The notes beneath the pieces were generated by a model. It saw only the letters and a program-made list of their open reading frames with translations, had not been told where the DNA came from and searched no databases. A DNA stretch of 64,000 nt from Nocardioides massiliensis (GTDB lineage Bacteria; Actinomycetota; Actinomycetes; Propionibacteriales; Nocardioidaceae). Location: assembly GCF_030811215.1 (NCBI RefSeq), contig NZ_JAUSQM010000001.1, positions 2,542,001 to 2,606,000 of the forward strand, in the 5' to 3' direction. The position numbers were made by a program, and so were the translations under genes. Shown here piece after piece: positions 26,789 to 35,267 of this stretch. The first letter of the stretch is position 1, and each line of letters starts with the position of its first letter.

Positions 26789-27744
26789 GCGCCGCGTCCC
26801 CCGTCGTGCCCGCCGACGCCGAAGGGCTGGCGCCGGCGCCCCCGCCGGAGCGGTCCGTCACGGCCGAGGCCAAGCGCCGCCTGACCTCCCCGTGGGCCTC
26901 GCTCGCGGCGCTGGTGATCGCGGTCCTGTGGACCGTCCCGACGGCCGGGCTCCTGATCACCTCGTTCCGCCCGGTCGGCGACATCAACTCCAGCGGGTGG
27001 TGGAGCTTCTTCACCGACCCCAACGTCACGCTCGACAACTACCGCGCGGTGTTCACCGGCGACGACGTCGGGCTGAGCACCTACCTCGTCAACTCCATCG
27101 TCATCACGCTGCCGGCGGTGATCATCCCGATCGCGCTCGCGACCATGGCGGCGTACGCCTTCGCGTGGATGAGGTTCCCGGGTCGCAACGTGCTCTTCGT
27201 CGCGGTCTTCGCCCTGCAGATCGTGCCGATCCAGGTCACGATGATCCCGCTGCTGAGCCTCTACGTGAACCCGCCGTTCGGGCTGCCGCAGCTGGCCGGG
27301 GCCGACGCTCCCGGCGGCGGCTTCTACACGATCTGGCTCTCGCACGCGATGTTCGCACTGCCGCTGGCGATCTTCCTGCTGCACAACTTCATGCGCGAGA
27401 TCCCCGGGGAGCTGGTGGAGTCGGCGCGCGTCGACGGCGCCGGCCACGCCCAGATCTTCACGCGCATCATGCTGCCGCTGATGGTCCCCGCGATCGCGGC
27501 GTTCGGCATCTTCCAGTTCCTGTGGGTCTGGAACGACCTGCTCGTCGCCCTCGTCTTCGGTGGCGGCAGCCTCAACATCTCGCCGATGACCGTGCGGCTC
27601 GCCGAGCTGTCCGGCACCCGCGACCAGGCCTGGCACCTGCTGTCGGCCGGCGCGTTCGTGTCGCTGATCATCCCGCTGATCGTGTTCCTCGCACTCCAGC
27701 GCTACTTCGTCCGCGGACTCCTCGCAGGAAGCGTCAAGGGCTGA
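26785..27744 (+). CDS. ABC sugar transporter permease 2 (MalG/AglG type)
   Basis: 319 residues, ATG overlapping the preceding stop. A cytosolic N-terminal tail of about 35 residues precedes six predicted helices. The EAA-type loop is ELVESARVDGAGHAQIFTRIMLPLM. The end RYFVRGLLAGSVKG is typical of MalG-type permeases. Works as a heterodimer with permease 1. The glucosidase gene begins four bases after the stop. Confidence 0.9.
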   Translation: MSAASPVVPADAEGLAPAPPPERSVTAEAKRRLTSPWASLAALVIAVLWTVPTAGLLITSFRPVGDINSSGWWSFFTDPNVTLDNYRAVFTGDDVGLSTYLVNSIVITLPAVIIPIALATMAAYAFAWMRFPGRNVLFVAVFALQIVPIQVTMIPLLSLYVNPPFGLPQLAGADAPGGGFYTIWLSHAMFALPLAIFLLHNFMREIPGELVESARVDGAGHAQIFTRIMLPLMVPAIAAFGIFQFLWVWNDLLVALVFGGGSLNISPMTVRLAELSGTRDQAWHLLSAGAFVSLIIPLIVFLALQRYFVRGLLAGSVKG

Positions 27745-27747
27745 CCC

Positions 27748-29142
27748 GTGCCGAACTCCCGACCAGCCGGGCTGCCCGCGCCCGGCCACTTCACCTATGG
27801 CGTCGCCACGGCGTCCTACCAGGTGGAGGGCGCCATCGGTGCCGACGGCCGCACCCCGTCCATCTGGGACACCTTCACCCAGCGACCCGGGGCGATCCGC
27901 GACGGCTCCGACGGCTCGGTCGCCTGCGACTCCTACCACCGCCTCGACGAGGACCTCGCGCTCGTCGCCGACCTCGGTGTCGACCACTACCGGTTCTCGC
28001 TGGCCTGGCCCCGGATCCTGCCCGGCGGCACCCGCGCCGCCGGCGTCGAGGAGCGCGGTCTGGACTACTACGACCGCCTGGTCGACGGCCTGCTCGAGCG
28101 GGGCGTCGCGCCGATGCCGACGCTCTACCACTGGGACCTGCCGCAGGTCCTCGAGGACGCCGGTGGCTGGCTGGCCCGGGACACAGGTCGCCACCTCGCC
28201 GAGCTCGCCGAGGTCGTCCACGCCCGGCTCGGTGACCGGGTCGGCATGTGGGCCACCCTCAACGAGCCCTACTGCTCGGCCTACCTCGGCTACGCCGCTG
28301 GGATCCACGCGCCGGGTCGCCGTCTCGGCACCGGCGCGCACGCCGCGGCCCACCACCTGCTGCTCGGGCACGCCTGGGCCGCGCAGGCGCTGCGCGACGC
28401 CGGTGCCGACGACGTCGGCATCGTGCTGAACCTCGCCCCCATCTGGTCGGAGCGGCCCGAGGCCGACGCCGTGGCCGACGGGGTCGACGCGATCCGCAAC
28501 CGGGTGTGGCTGGGCCCGCTCACCGACGGTGCGTACGACGACGGGCTGCTCGCGATCGCTCCCGAGCTCACCGACCCCGCACTCGTGCAGGACGGGGACC
28601 TGGCCGCGATCGCCGGCAGCGCGGAGTGGATCGGCATCAACTACTACAACCCCGAGCGTCCCGACCTCGCTCGCGAAGGCGACCCGACCGACGGCGTACC
28701 CGTCTATCCCGGCGTCGAGCGGCTCGTCCTGCGTCCGCGGGGGCCGCTGACCGACATCGGCTGGGAGGTCGACGCCCAGGGCATGACCCAGGTGCTCGTC
28801 GACACCCACGAGCGCACGGGCCTGCCGGTGCTGGTGTGCGAGAACGGCGCTGCCTACCACGACACGCTCGCCGAGGGTCGCGTCGACGACGCCGCTCGGG
28901 TCGACTACCTGCGTGACCACGTGGCCGCGGTGGAGAAAGCGCGCGCTGCCGGTGCCGACGTCCGTGGCTATGTCGCCTGGACCCTGCTCGACAACTTCGA
29001 GTGGGCCGAGGGCTACACCCAGACCTTCGGCATCGTGCACGTCGACCGGTCCACGCGTGCCCGCACCCGCAAGGCCTCCTTCCACTGGTACGCCGAGTAC
29101 CTGCGCCAGCGGCGTGACGCGAGGAGCTCCGAGGAGTCGTGA
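27748..29142 (+). CDS. Beta-glucosidase, glycoside hydrolase family 1
   Basis: 464 residues, GTG start. Hydrolyses terminal beta-glucosides such as cellobiose in the cytosol. GH1 hallmarks: FTYGVATASYQVEGA at the N terminus, TLYHWDLPQ, TLNEPYC with the acid/base Glu (about residue 171), and VCENGAAY with the nucleophile Glu (about residue 364). GYVAWTLLDNFEWAEGY is the conserved aglycone-side motif. No signal peptide, consistent with import of the intact disaccharide by the preceding transporter. Its stop overlaps the LacI gene start. Confidence 0.95.
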   Translation: MPNSRPAGLPAPGHFTYGVATASYQVEGAIGADGRTPSIWDTFTQRPGAIRDGSDGSVACDSYHRLDEDLALVADLGVDHYRFSLAWPRILPGGTRAAGVEERGLDYYDRLVDGLLERGVAPMPTLYHWDLPQVLEDAGGWLARDTGRHLAELAEVVHARLGDRVGMWATLNEPYCSAYLGYAAGIHAPGRRLGTGAHAAAHHLLLGHAWAAQALRDAGADDVGIVLNLAPIWSERPEADAVADGVDAIRNRVWLGPLTDGAYDDGLLAIAPELTDPALVQDGDLAAIAGSAEWIGINYYNPERPDLAREGDPTDGVPVYPGVERLVLRPRGPLTDIGWEVDAQGMTQVLVDTHERTGLPVLVCENGAAYHDTLAEGRVDDAARVDYLRDHVAAVEKARAAGADVRGYVAWTLLDNFEWAEGYTQTFGIVHVDRSTRARTRKASFHWYAEYLRQRRDARSSEES

Positions 29143-30200
29143 CCGGGATCCGCGACGTCGCGCGCGAGGTCGGCATGTCCACCGCGAGCGTCTCGCGTGC
29201 CCTGCGTGGCCTGCCGGGGGTGTCGCCGGCGACCCGGCACCGGGTCCTCGAGGCCGCGCGTCGGCTGGGCTACGTCGCCTCCCCTCAGGCGGCCGGGCTC
29301 GCCAGCGGCACGACCCGCACGATCGGCGTCGTGGTGCCGTTCGTGACGCGGTGGTACTTCTCCTGGATCGTCCAGGGCGCCCAGGACCGCCTGCGCGGCG
29401 AGGGCTACGACCTGCTGCTCTACAACCTCGGCGGCAAGGAGAGCGCGCGCGAGCGGCTGCTCGCCACGCGCTACCTCGCCAAGCGGGTGGACGCCCTGCT
29501 CGTCCTGGCGCTCACCCCGACGCCGGAGGAGCAGGAGAACCTCCGCTCCTGGGACCTGCCCGTCGGACTGGTGGGGGCGGAGGCCCCCGGCTTCTGCTGC
29601 GTCGACATCGACGACGTCGGGGTCTCGGCCCAGGCGGTCGACCACCTCGTCGAGCTGGGGCATGAACGCATCGCCTACGTCGGCGGCGGCCTCGAGGACA
29701 CCCTCGACCACCGCGCTCCGCGGCTGCGGGCCGAGGGCTGGCGAGCAGCGATGGCTCGCCACGGACTGCCGCTGGTGCCGGGCTACGACGAGGTCGGCGA
29801 CTTCACGATGGCGGGCGGCGAGCGGGCGGGGGAGCGGCTGATGGAGCTCGCCGACCCACCGACGGCGATCTATGCAGCCTCCGACGAGATGGCGATCGGT
29901 GTCCTGCGGGCGCTGCGGCGCGCGGGGCGGCGTACGCCCCAGGACGTGTCGGTGATGGGCGTCGACGACCACGAGATGGCGTCGTTCCTCGACCTCACCA
30001 CGGTCGCGCAACCGGTCTACGAGCAGGGCGAGGCGATCACCGCGATGCTGCTGGCCGCGCTGCGGGGCGAGCTCGCAGCAGAGAGCCCGGCGGGCAGCCC
30101 GGCGGGGAGTCCGACGAACCAGGGCAGCGCGACCCGTCGGACGTTCCCCACGACCCTGGTGGTGCGCAGCAGCACCGCACCACCGGGCGGGACCGGCTAG
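29139..30200 (+). CDS. LacI-family transcriptional regulator of the glucoside cluster
   Basis: 353 residues from a GTG overlapping the glucosidase stop by four bases. The N-terminal LacI helix-turn-helix is [21 protein letters not shown], with a hinge helix, followed by a periplasmic-binding-protein-like sugar domain ([35 protein letters not shown]). The tail contains a repeated [10 protein letters not shown] stretch. Likely a repressor of its own operon through the palindrome at 24240-24251, released by the incoming sugar. Ends convergent with lexA, overlapping by four bases. Confidence 0.92.
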   Translation: MTGIRDVAREVGMSTASVSRALRGLPGVSPATRHRVLEAARRLGYVASPQAAGLASGTTRTIGVVVPFVTRWYFSWIVQGAQDRLRGEGYDLLLYNLGGKESARERLLATRYLAKRVDALLVLALTPTPEEQENLRSWDLPVGLVGAEAPGFCCVDIDDVGVSAQAVDHLVELGHERIAYVGGGLEDTLDHRAPRLRAEGWRAAMARHGLPLVPGYDEVGDFTMAGGERAGERLMELADPPTAIYAASDEMAIGVLRALRRAGRRTPQDVSVMGVDDHEMASFLDLTTVAQPVYEQGEAITAMLLAALRGELAAESPAGSPAGSPTNQGSATRRTFPTTLVVRSSTAPPGGTG

Positions 30201-30925
30201 ACCCGGCGCAGGACCGCGGTGACCTTGCCGAGGATCGTGGCGTGGGTGCCGTCGATCGGCTCGAAGGCGTCGTTGTGGGGCAGCAACCAGACCTGACCGT
30301 CGACGCGGCGGAAGGTCTTCACCGTCGCCTCGCCGTCGATCATCGCCGCCACGATCTCGCCGTTCTCGGCGGTCGGCTGCTGGCGGATGACGACGTAGTC
30401 ACCGCTGCAGATCGCGGCGTCGATCATCGAGTCGCCGCTGACCTCGAGCAGGAACAGCGTGCCGTCACCGACGAGCGTCTTGGGCAGCGGGAAGACGTCT
30501 TCGACGCGCTCCTCGGCGAGGATCGGCCCGCCGGCGGCGATACGTCCCACCACGGGGACGTAGGCGGCGCTGGGGCGGTGGTCCCCGATGCCGGTCTCGT
30601 CGACCGATGCCTCGCTCGCCGGCCCGACCGAGCGGCGCCCGGCCATGGCATCGGGTAGCAGCACCTCGAGGGCGCGCGGACGGTTGGGGTCGCGCTTGAT
30701 GAAGCCCTTCTCCTCCAGCGTGCGCAGCTGGTGGGCCACGGAGGACGAGCTCGCCAGCCCGACGGCCTCGCCGATCTCGCGCATGCTCGGCGGGTAGCCG
30801 CGCTGCTCGACCGACTCCACGATGACCGTCAGCACGCGCTGCTGGCGCGGCGTCAGGCCCGTGGCGTCGGGGGGTCCGTCGGGGAGCTCGCTGACGCTGG
30901 CGCGGGGACGCTTCGGGGCTGCCAT
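30197..30925 (-). CDS. lexA: SOS repressor LexA
   Basis: 242 residues. Represses DNA-damage genes until RecA triggers self-cleavage. N-terminal winged helix: [39 protein letters not shown]. The linker is followed by the cleavage site Ala-Gly in GRIAAGGPI and the peptidase Ser in GDSMIDAAI and Lys in ATVKTFRR. An SOS box lies 33 bases upstream. A -10-like TAGGTT exactly six bases before the ATG points to a leaderless mRNA. Divergent from the LysM gene. Confidence 0.97.
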   Translation of the reverse strand: MAAPKRPRASVSELPDGPPDATGLTPRQQRVLTVIVESVEQRGYPPSMREIGEAVGLASSSSVAHQLRTLEEKGFIKRDPNRPRALEVLLPDAMAGRRSVGPASEASVDETGIGDHRPSAAYVPVVGRIAAGGPILAEERVEDVFPLPKTLVGDGTLFLLEVSGDSMIDAAICSGDYVVIRQQPTAENGEIVAAMIDGEATVKTFRRVDGQVWLLPHNDAFEPIDGTHATILGKVTAVLRRV

Positions 30926-30957
30926 GAGGCGAACCTAGACCTCCGGGCTGGTGCAGA

Positions 30958-30973
30958 TCAAACATCTGTTCGA
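30958..30973. promoter_or_regulatory. SOS box in front of lexA
   Basis: TCAAACATCTGTTCGA differs from TCGAAC-N4-GTTCGA at one base. It overlaps the expected -35 region of lexA, fitting autorepression. Confidence 0.8.
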
Positions 30974-31005
30974 ACGGCGTGTCGTCCCGGTGGCCGCCGA
31001 GGCGT

Positions 31006-31054
31006 TCGAACATTTCTTCGGTTCGGTCCTTGCGTTGTTCGAACAGGTGCTCTA
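31006..31054. promoter_or_regulatory. Two degenerate LexA-like half-strength sites
   Basis: TCGAACATTTCTTCGG (31006-31021) and TCGAACAGGTGCTCTA (31039-31054) each keep a perfect left half and differ at two positions on the right. They lie between the two good boxes. Confidence 0.45.
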
Positions 31055-31057
31055 GCG

Positions 31058-31073
31058 TCGTACGTGTGTTCGA
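31058..31073. promoter_or_regulatory. SOS box in front of the LysM gene
   Basis: TCGTACGTGTGTTCGA has one mismatch to the SOS palindrome. It is 128 bases before the LysM start and probably covers that gene's promoter. Confidence 0.7.
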
Positions 31074-31200
31074 ACGAACAGGCTCTCGAATGCAGGCCCA
31101 CGCCGTCGGTCCGGCTTCTCGCCGGCTCATGACTGTCGGTGCCGACCACTAGACCTCGTTCCGACCGATCCACCACCCGCTCTCTTCCCCGGAGGCATCC

Positions 31201-31542
31201 ATGAGCACCTTGACCCTCAGCCCCAGCTTCACCCCCGTCCGCCGTCCGGCGCCGATCCGCCTGACCCGCCGCGGTCGGCTCGTCGTCCTGGCGGTCTGCC
31301 TGTTGGCGGCGCTGACGGTCTCGATCGTGGTCGGGGGCCAGTCGGTCGCCACCCGCGACGCAGGCACCCCGGTGCCCACCCGCACCGTGGTCGTCGGCGC
31401 CGGCGACACGCTGTGGGAGATCGCCTCCGACGTCGCCGCCCCCGGCGAGGTCCGCGCGATGGTCCACCGCATCGAGAAGCTCAACGCGCTCGAGGGTGCC
31501 GGCCTGCAGGTCGGCCAGGAGCTGGCCATCCCGCTCGGCTGA
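31201..31542 (+). CDS. SOS-linked LysM membrane protein, probable cell-division inhibitor
   Basis: 113 residues, ATG with GGAGG eight bases upstream. A cytosolic N terminus of about 27 residues, one membrane helix (residues 28-46) and a C-terminal extracellular LysM domain (VVGAGDTLWEIASDVAAPGEV to LQVGQELAIP) that binds peptidoglycan. Position and architecture match Bacillus YneA, Corynebacterium DivS and Mycobacterium Rv2719c/ChiZ, all divergent from lexA and delaying division after DNA damage. That role is inference from family and context. A strong hairpin at 31636-31670 ends the transcript. Confidence 0.88.
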   Translation: MSTLTLSPSFTPVRRPAPIRLTRRGRLVVLAVCLLAALTVSIVVGGQSVATRDAGTPVPTRTVVVGAGDTLWEIASDVAAPGEVRAMVHRIEKLNALEGAGLQVGQELAIPLG

Positions 31543-31635
31543 TCGAGCCGCATTGGCGTCCCTCGCGACCACGCGGGGCGCGCACCTGATTTCTCGTCGG
31601 GCCTCCCTCGACCCGGGGTCCGACGAGAGGGGAAG

Positions 31636-31670
31636 ACGAGGGGCGGGCCCGGGGTGGGCCCGCCCCTCGT
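31636..31670 (+). terminator. Strong terminator after the LysM gene
   Basis: Perfect 15-base arms with a GGGGT loop, followed by TGCATGT. A second, looser inverted repeat (TCTCGTCGG 31592-31600 / CCGACGAGA 31620-31628) precedes it. Confidence 0.7.
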
Positions 31671-31698
31671 TGCATGTCCTCCCTCTGTGCGACGAGCG

Positions 31699-32439
31699 TC
31701 ACCGGGGCAGCGCGCTGATCCCCTCGGCCAGGAGCAGCTGCGCGCTGGTGTAGCTGGCCATGACCGCGCCCTCGAGCACGGCCGGCGCCTCGGGCCAGAC
31801 GTGCTCGCGCACGGCGAGCACGCTGTCGGAGAACACGAACGACGCAGCCCCCGCCGACACCAGGATCCGCGCCGCGCGCGTGCCGCGGGCGCTGAACGCG
31901 CCGAGTGCCATCGCGCTGAGCAGCAGGCCGTACGCCGTCGTGGGCGCCTGTAGCGCCGGGTCGCGGCGGCGTGCGGCGACGCCGGCGACGACGGCGTTGG
32001 TGCCGGCCAGGACCCCGAATGCCGCCCGCAGCCGGGGGAGGCCGGGCGTAGCTACGGTGCGGGTGGCGGTGGCCGCGGGTGCCGTGCGCGTCCGTCGGGT
32101 CAGCACGAACCGCGTGAGGTAGGACCCCTGCGCGACGGCGAAGGCCGTCATGCCGGCGCGCAGGGCCCCGTCGCCGGAGCGCAGCAGCGCGACGTCGCCG
32201 GCGGTCGAGGCGAGCTGGGCGGTCACCAACAGCCGCTGGTCGCCGGCCGGGTTGCCGGCCACCAGCAGCGGCAGGAGCGCCGGCTTGGTGTAGCGGCGCA
32301 GCCGGTGGGCGCGGGGGTCCGTCGAGGCGGCCAACGCGGTGTCGGTCGCGGCGAGGGCGACGTACGCCGCCCGCAGGGCGGGTCGGCGCCAGCGGGTGCG
32401 TGCAGGGACGGGTGCGGGCGGGACGGCGGGCTCGGGCAT
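31699..32439 (-). CDS. YhhN/lysoplasmalogenase-like membrane protein
   Basis: 246 residues, about seven or eight hydrophobic segments. The YhhN/TMEM86 family pattern is visible: YTKPALLPLLV in the second helix, LASTAGDVALL, GSYLTRFVL and VSAGAASFVFSDSVLAV with the conserved Ser-Asp. Animal relatives hydrolyse lysoplasmalogen; bacterial members are less well studied. A TAGCCT hexamer six bases before the ATG suggests leaderless transcription. The next gene upstream on this strand is a small membrane protein. Confidence 0.78.
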   Translation of the reverse strand: MPEPAVPPAPVPARTRWRRPALRAAYVALAATDTALAASTDPRAHRLRRYTKPALLPLLVAGNPAGDQRLLVTAQLASTAGDVALLRSGDGALRAGMTAFAVAQGSYLTRFVLTRRTRTAPAATATRTVATPGLPRLRAAFGVLAGTNAVVAGVAARRRDPALQAPTTAYGLLLSAMALGAFSARGTRAARILVSAGAASFVFSDSVLAVREHVWPEAPAVLEGAVMASYTSAQLLLAEGISALPR

Positions 32440-32454
32440 GGCGGAAGGCTAGTG

Positions 32455-32760
32455 TCAGCGCGCCGCGCGCCGACCACCGCGGGCACCGGGCGCGGGGGAC
32501 AGCACGCCGAGCTCGCGGAGCACCCGGGTCAGCAGGATGAGCGCGATGAGCAGGCACGCGGTGGCGCCGAGGCCCGCCAGCGTGGTGAACAGCCAGGCGA
32601 TCGAGGTGCCGCTGCGGGCGAGCACGCCGAAGGTGATCGCGGCGCTGATGAGGTAGAGCCAGGCACCGATGGTGGCGACGGTGCCGAGCAGGTAGCCGAG
32701 GACGCGTCGCGGTGAGGTGCGCCGGGCGCGCCGTCCGGAGTGTCTGGCCACGGGAGGCAT
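32455..32760 (-). CDS. Small two-helix membrane protein
   Basis: 101 residues from the ATG at 32760. A basic N terminus (ARHSGRRARRTSPRR) precedes two hydrophobic helices (about residues 21-48 and 55-82) and an Arg-rich tail, so both ends should be cytosolic. No family recognised. It is divergent from the cation-channel-like gene and 15 bases ahead of the YhhN-type gene on the same strand. Confidence 0.6.
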   Translation of the reverse strand: MPPVARHSGRRARRTSPRRVLGYLLGTVATIGAWLYLISAAITFGVLARSGTSIAWLFTTLAGLGATACLLIALILLTRVLRELGVLSPAPGARGGRRAAR

Positions 32761-32814
32761 CCTCTCCGACCCGGGCTCCGGTTGGGGGGAGGCTCGGCGC
32801 ACTACGGTGACCAG

Positions 32815-33447
32815 GTGCTGCTCATCACGCTGGATCTCCTGGGGATCTTCGCCTTCGCGCTCACCGGCGCGCTGGTGGCGTTGCGCAAGGACCTCGACGT
32901 CTTCGGCCTGCTGGTGCTCGCTGGGGCGACCGGACTCGGCGGTGGTTTCGTGCGCGACGTCCTGATCGGGGCGACCCCGCCGGCCGCGCTGGCCGACTGG
33001 CGCTACCTGCTGGTGCCGGTCGTGACCGGGCTCGCCGTCGCGCTGTGGCACCCGGTCTTCACCCGCATGGAGCGGGTGATCGGGGTGCTCGACGCCTTCG
33101 GGTTGGCGTTGTTCTGCGTGACCGGCACCGTGAAGGCGCTCGCCTATGGGCTGGGTCCCCTGCCGGCCGCGATGCTCGGCATGGTGACCGCGGTCGGTGG
33201 CGGCATCGTGCGCGACCTGCTCGCCGGGCGCGTGCCGGTCGTGCTGCAGAAGGACCTGTACGCCATCCCCGCCTTCGTCGGCGCGATGATCGTCGTGGGG
33301 GCCTATGAGCTGCGCGACCTGGGCTGGGACCTGCCCAACCCCGCCGTCGCGGGGGTGGCGATGACCGTCTGCCTGGGCTGGCGCCTGCTGGCGATGCGGC
33401 GCGGCTGGTCGGCCCCGCGTCCCGGAGGCAGCAGCTCCAGCGTGTGA
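32815..33447 (+). CDS. Trimeric intracellular cation (TRIC) channel-like / UPF0126 membrane protein
   Basis: 210 residues from the GTG at 32815, with a -10-like TACGGT six bases before it. Two internal repeats of three helices each carry the glycine signature: GLGGGFVRDVLIG in the first and VGGGIVRDLLAG in the second. This is the UPF0126 fold shared by bacterial TRIC-type potassium channels. The C-terminal seventh helix is MTVCLGWRLLAM. It precedes the cyclic-nucleotide-binding-domain gene by 65 bases. Confidence 0.88.
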   Translation: MLLITLDLLGIFAFALTGALVALRKDLDVFGLLVLAGATGLGGGFVRDVLIGATPPAALADWRYLLVPVVTGLAVALWHPVFTRMERVIGVLDAFGLALFCVTGTVKALAYGLGPLPAAMLGMVTAVGGGIVRDLLAGRVPVVLQKDLYAIPAFVGAMIVVGAYELRDLGWDLPNPAVAGVAMTVCLGWRLLAMRRGWSAPRPGGSSSSV

Positions 33448-33512
33448 GGCTTTACACCCGCCGCCCGGACCGCGAGGATCGCGCCCGGGGAGCACGACAC
33501 GAGGAGTGGTGC

Positions 33513-33914
33513 ATGAGCCAGGACATCGCGCAGCTGAAGGCAGTCTCGATCTTCGAAGGCCTCAGCGACGCCGACGTCAAGAGGATCGCCGCCGGCGGCA
33601 CGCAGACGACCGTCCCGGCCAACTGGTCGCTGATGTCGGAGAAGACCCCTGCCGACAAGGCCTACATCGTCCTCGAGGGAGAGCTGTCGGTGCGGCGCAA
33701 CGGCACCGAGATCGCCCGGCTGGGCGCCGGCGACGTGATCGGTGAGATGGGCATCGTCGAGCAGAAGCTGCGCACCGCCTCGGTCGTGTCGACCACGCCG
33801 CTGACCGTCATCCACTTCACCCGCGACAACATCGACCGGCTGTGCACCGAGGTGCCGGCGTTCGCCGCTGCCCTCAAGGTCGCCGCCGACGCGCGGCGCG
33901 ACAGCACCGACTGA
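33513..33914 (+). CDS. Cyclic-nucleotide-binding domain protein
   Basis: 133 residues from the ATG at 33513 (GAGGAG upstream). A single CRP-type beta-roll: KAVSIFEGLSDADVKRIA, then KAYIVLEGELSV and the phosphate-binding cassette region GDVIGEMGIVEQKLRTASVV. There is no DNA-binding or enzyme domain, so it may act as a small stand-alone sensor or regulator. Whether it binds cAMP cannot be judged; the cassette Arg is replaced by a KLRTAS arrangement. It follows the TRIC-like channel gene, a possible partner. Confidence 0.85.
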   Translation: MSQDIAQLKAVSIFEGLSDADVKRIAAGGTQTTVPANWSLMSEKTPADKAYIVLEGELSVRRNGTEIARLGAGDVIGEMGIVEQKLRTASVVSTTPLTVIHFTRDNIDRLCTEVPAFAAALKVAADARRDSTD

Positions 33915-33947
33915 CTCGGCCGAGCCGGCCGGGTCGACTGGGCGACC

Positions 33948-35267
33948 TCAGGAGCCCAGCACGCGCCGCAGGTAGGCGTTGGTGAAGACCCGCTGCGGGT
34001 CGACCCGGTCGCGCACGGCGGCGAAGTCGTCCCAGCGCGGGTACGCCGGTGCCAGGTCGGCGGCGGTGCGCGCGTGCAGCTTGCCCCAGTGGGGACGACC
34101 GTCGTGCGCGCGCAGGACCTCTTCGACGCCGGCGAAGTACGACGTGTGGTCCGCCGCGCGGGGGGTGTGGAAGGCCAGATAGGTGGAGTCGCGTCCGTAC
34201 GACGCGGACAGCGGCACGTCGTCCGCCGGCGTCATCCGGATCTCGACGGGGAAGCCGATGCGCCAGCCGCGCCGCTCGATCAGCGAGCGCACCTCGCGCA
34301 GCACCGTCGTGCCGGCCTCGCGCGGGACGGCGTACTCCATCTCCCGGAACACGACGCGGCGCGGGGCGGTGAAGACGCGGTGCGGGATGTCGGAGTAGGT
34401 GCGCGCCGACAGCTGCGAGGCGGCGAACCGGTTCAGCCCCGGCACCAGCGCCGGCACCCGCGCACCGAGGCGGGTGAGCACGCCGAACGCGCCGTTGGCC
34501 ATCACCTCGTCCTCGACGACGGCGCGCCAGCGGGGGAGCGGCTCGCGCTCCTCGACACCGACCGCGAGCCGGTTGTTGCGCTTGACCTGCACCCGGTCGG
34601 TGCCGGGGAACCAGTAGCCGTCGACGTGGTGGTTGTCGTGGGCCAGTGACTCGAGGGACTCGAGCGCGGCGTCCCACCCGATGACCTCCTCGTGCGCCTC
34701 GAGCACGAACAGCGGCTCGACGCGAAGGGTGACGGTCGTGAGGATCCCGAGGGCGCCGAGTCCCAGGCGCGCGCAGGCGAGCACGTCGGCGTGCTCCTGG
34801 TCGGTGCACCGCCAGACCTCGCCGGTCCCGGTGACGAGCTCGAGGCCGACCACCTGCGCGGACAGCGACGACCACACGCCGCCCGTGCCATGGGTGCCGG
34901 TCGAGATCGCACCGGCGATGGTCTGGGCGTCGATGTCGCCCATGTTGTGCAGCGAGAGGCCACGGGCGGCGAGGCCTGCGTTGAGGTCCCGCAGCCGGGT
35001 GCCGGCCAGCGCGGTGACTGTCATCGCCTCTCGGTCGACACCCACGATCCCGCTCAACCGTGCGGGGTCCAGCATCACGTCGTCGGCGACGGCGATGTCG
35101 GTGAAGCTGTGGCCGGTGCCGACCATCTTGACCCGACGGCCGCTCGCTGCGGCGTCGGCGACGATCTGGGCGACCTCGGTGGCGCTCGTCGGTGAGTGGA
35201 CCGTGGTGGGGACGACATCGACCAGTCCCGACCAGCTGCGCCAGCGGCGCACGGTGCCGAGCTTCAC
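33948..35267 (-). CDS. FAD-linked sugar-1,4-lactone oxidase (aldonolactone oxidase family)
   Basis: 439 residues. The N-terminal FAD-binding domain shows VHSPTSATEVAQIVADA, VKMVGTGHSFTDIAV and GDIDAQTIAGAISTGTHGTG. The C-terminal ALO domain ends with HWGKLHAR and RVFTNAYLRRVLG. The HWGK motif is typical of L-gulonolactone, D-arabinono-lactone and alditol oxidases. The GTHGTG motif contains the usual flavin-linking His position. Substrate uncertain. It overlaps by four bases the MFS gene upstream, so they form an operon. Confidence 0.88.
   Translation of the reverse strand: MKLGTVRRWRSWSGLVDVVPTTVHSPTSATEVAQIVADAAASGRRVKMVGTGHSFTDIAVADDVMLDPARLSGIVGVDREAMTVTALAGTRLRDLNAGLAARGLSLHNMGDIDAQTIAGAISTGTHGTGGVWSSLSAQVVGLELVTGTGEVWRCTDQEHADVLACARLGLGALGILTTVTLRVEPLFVLEAHEEVIGWDAALESLESLAHDNHHVDGYWFPGTDRVQVKRNNRLAVGVEEREPLPRWRAVVEDEVMANGAFGVLTRLGARVPALVPGLNRFAASQLSARTYSDIPHRVFTAPRRVVFREMEYAVPREAGTTVLREVRSLIERRGWRIGFPVEIRMTPADDVPLSASYGRDSTYLAFHTPRAADHTSYFAGVEEVLRAHDGRPHWGKLHARTAADLAPAYPRWDDFAAVRDRVDPQRVFTNAYLRRVLGS

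Noticed and set aside
31081-31090. Fifth LexA box near TCTCGAATGC
   Set aside because: Only a partial half site; the right half does not match.
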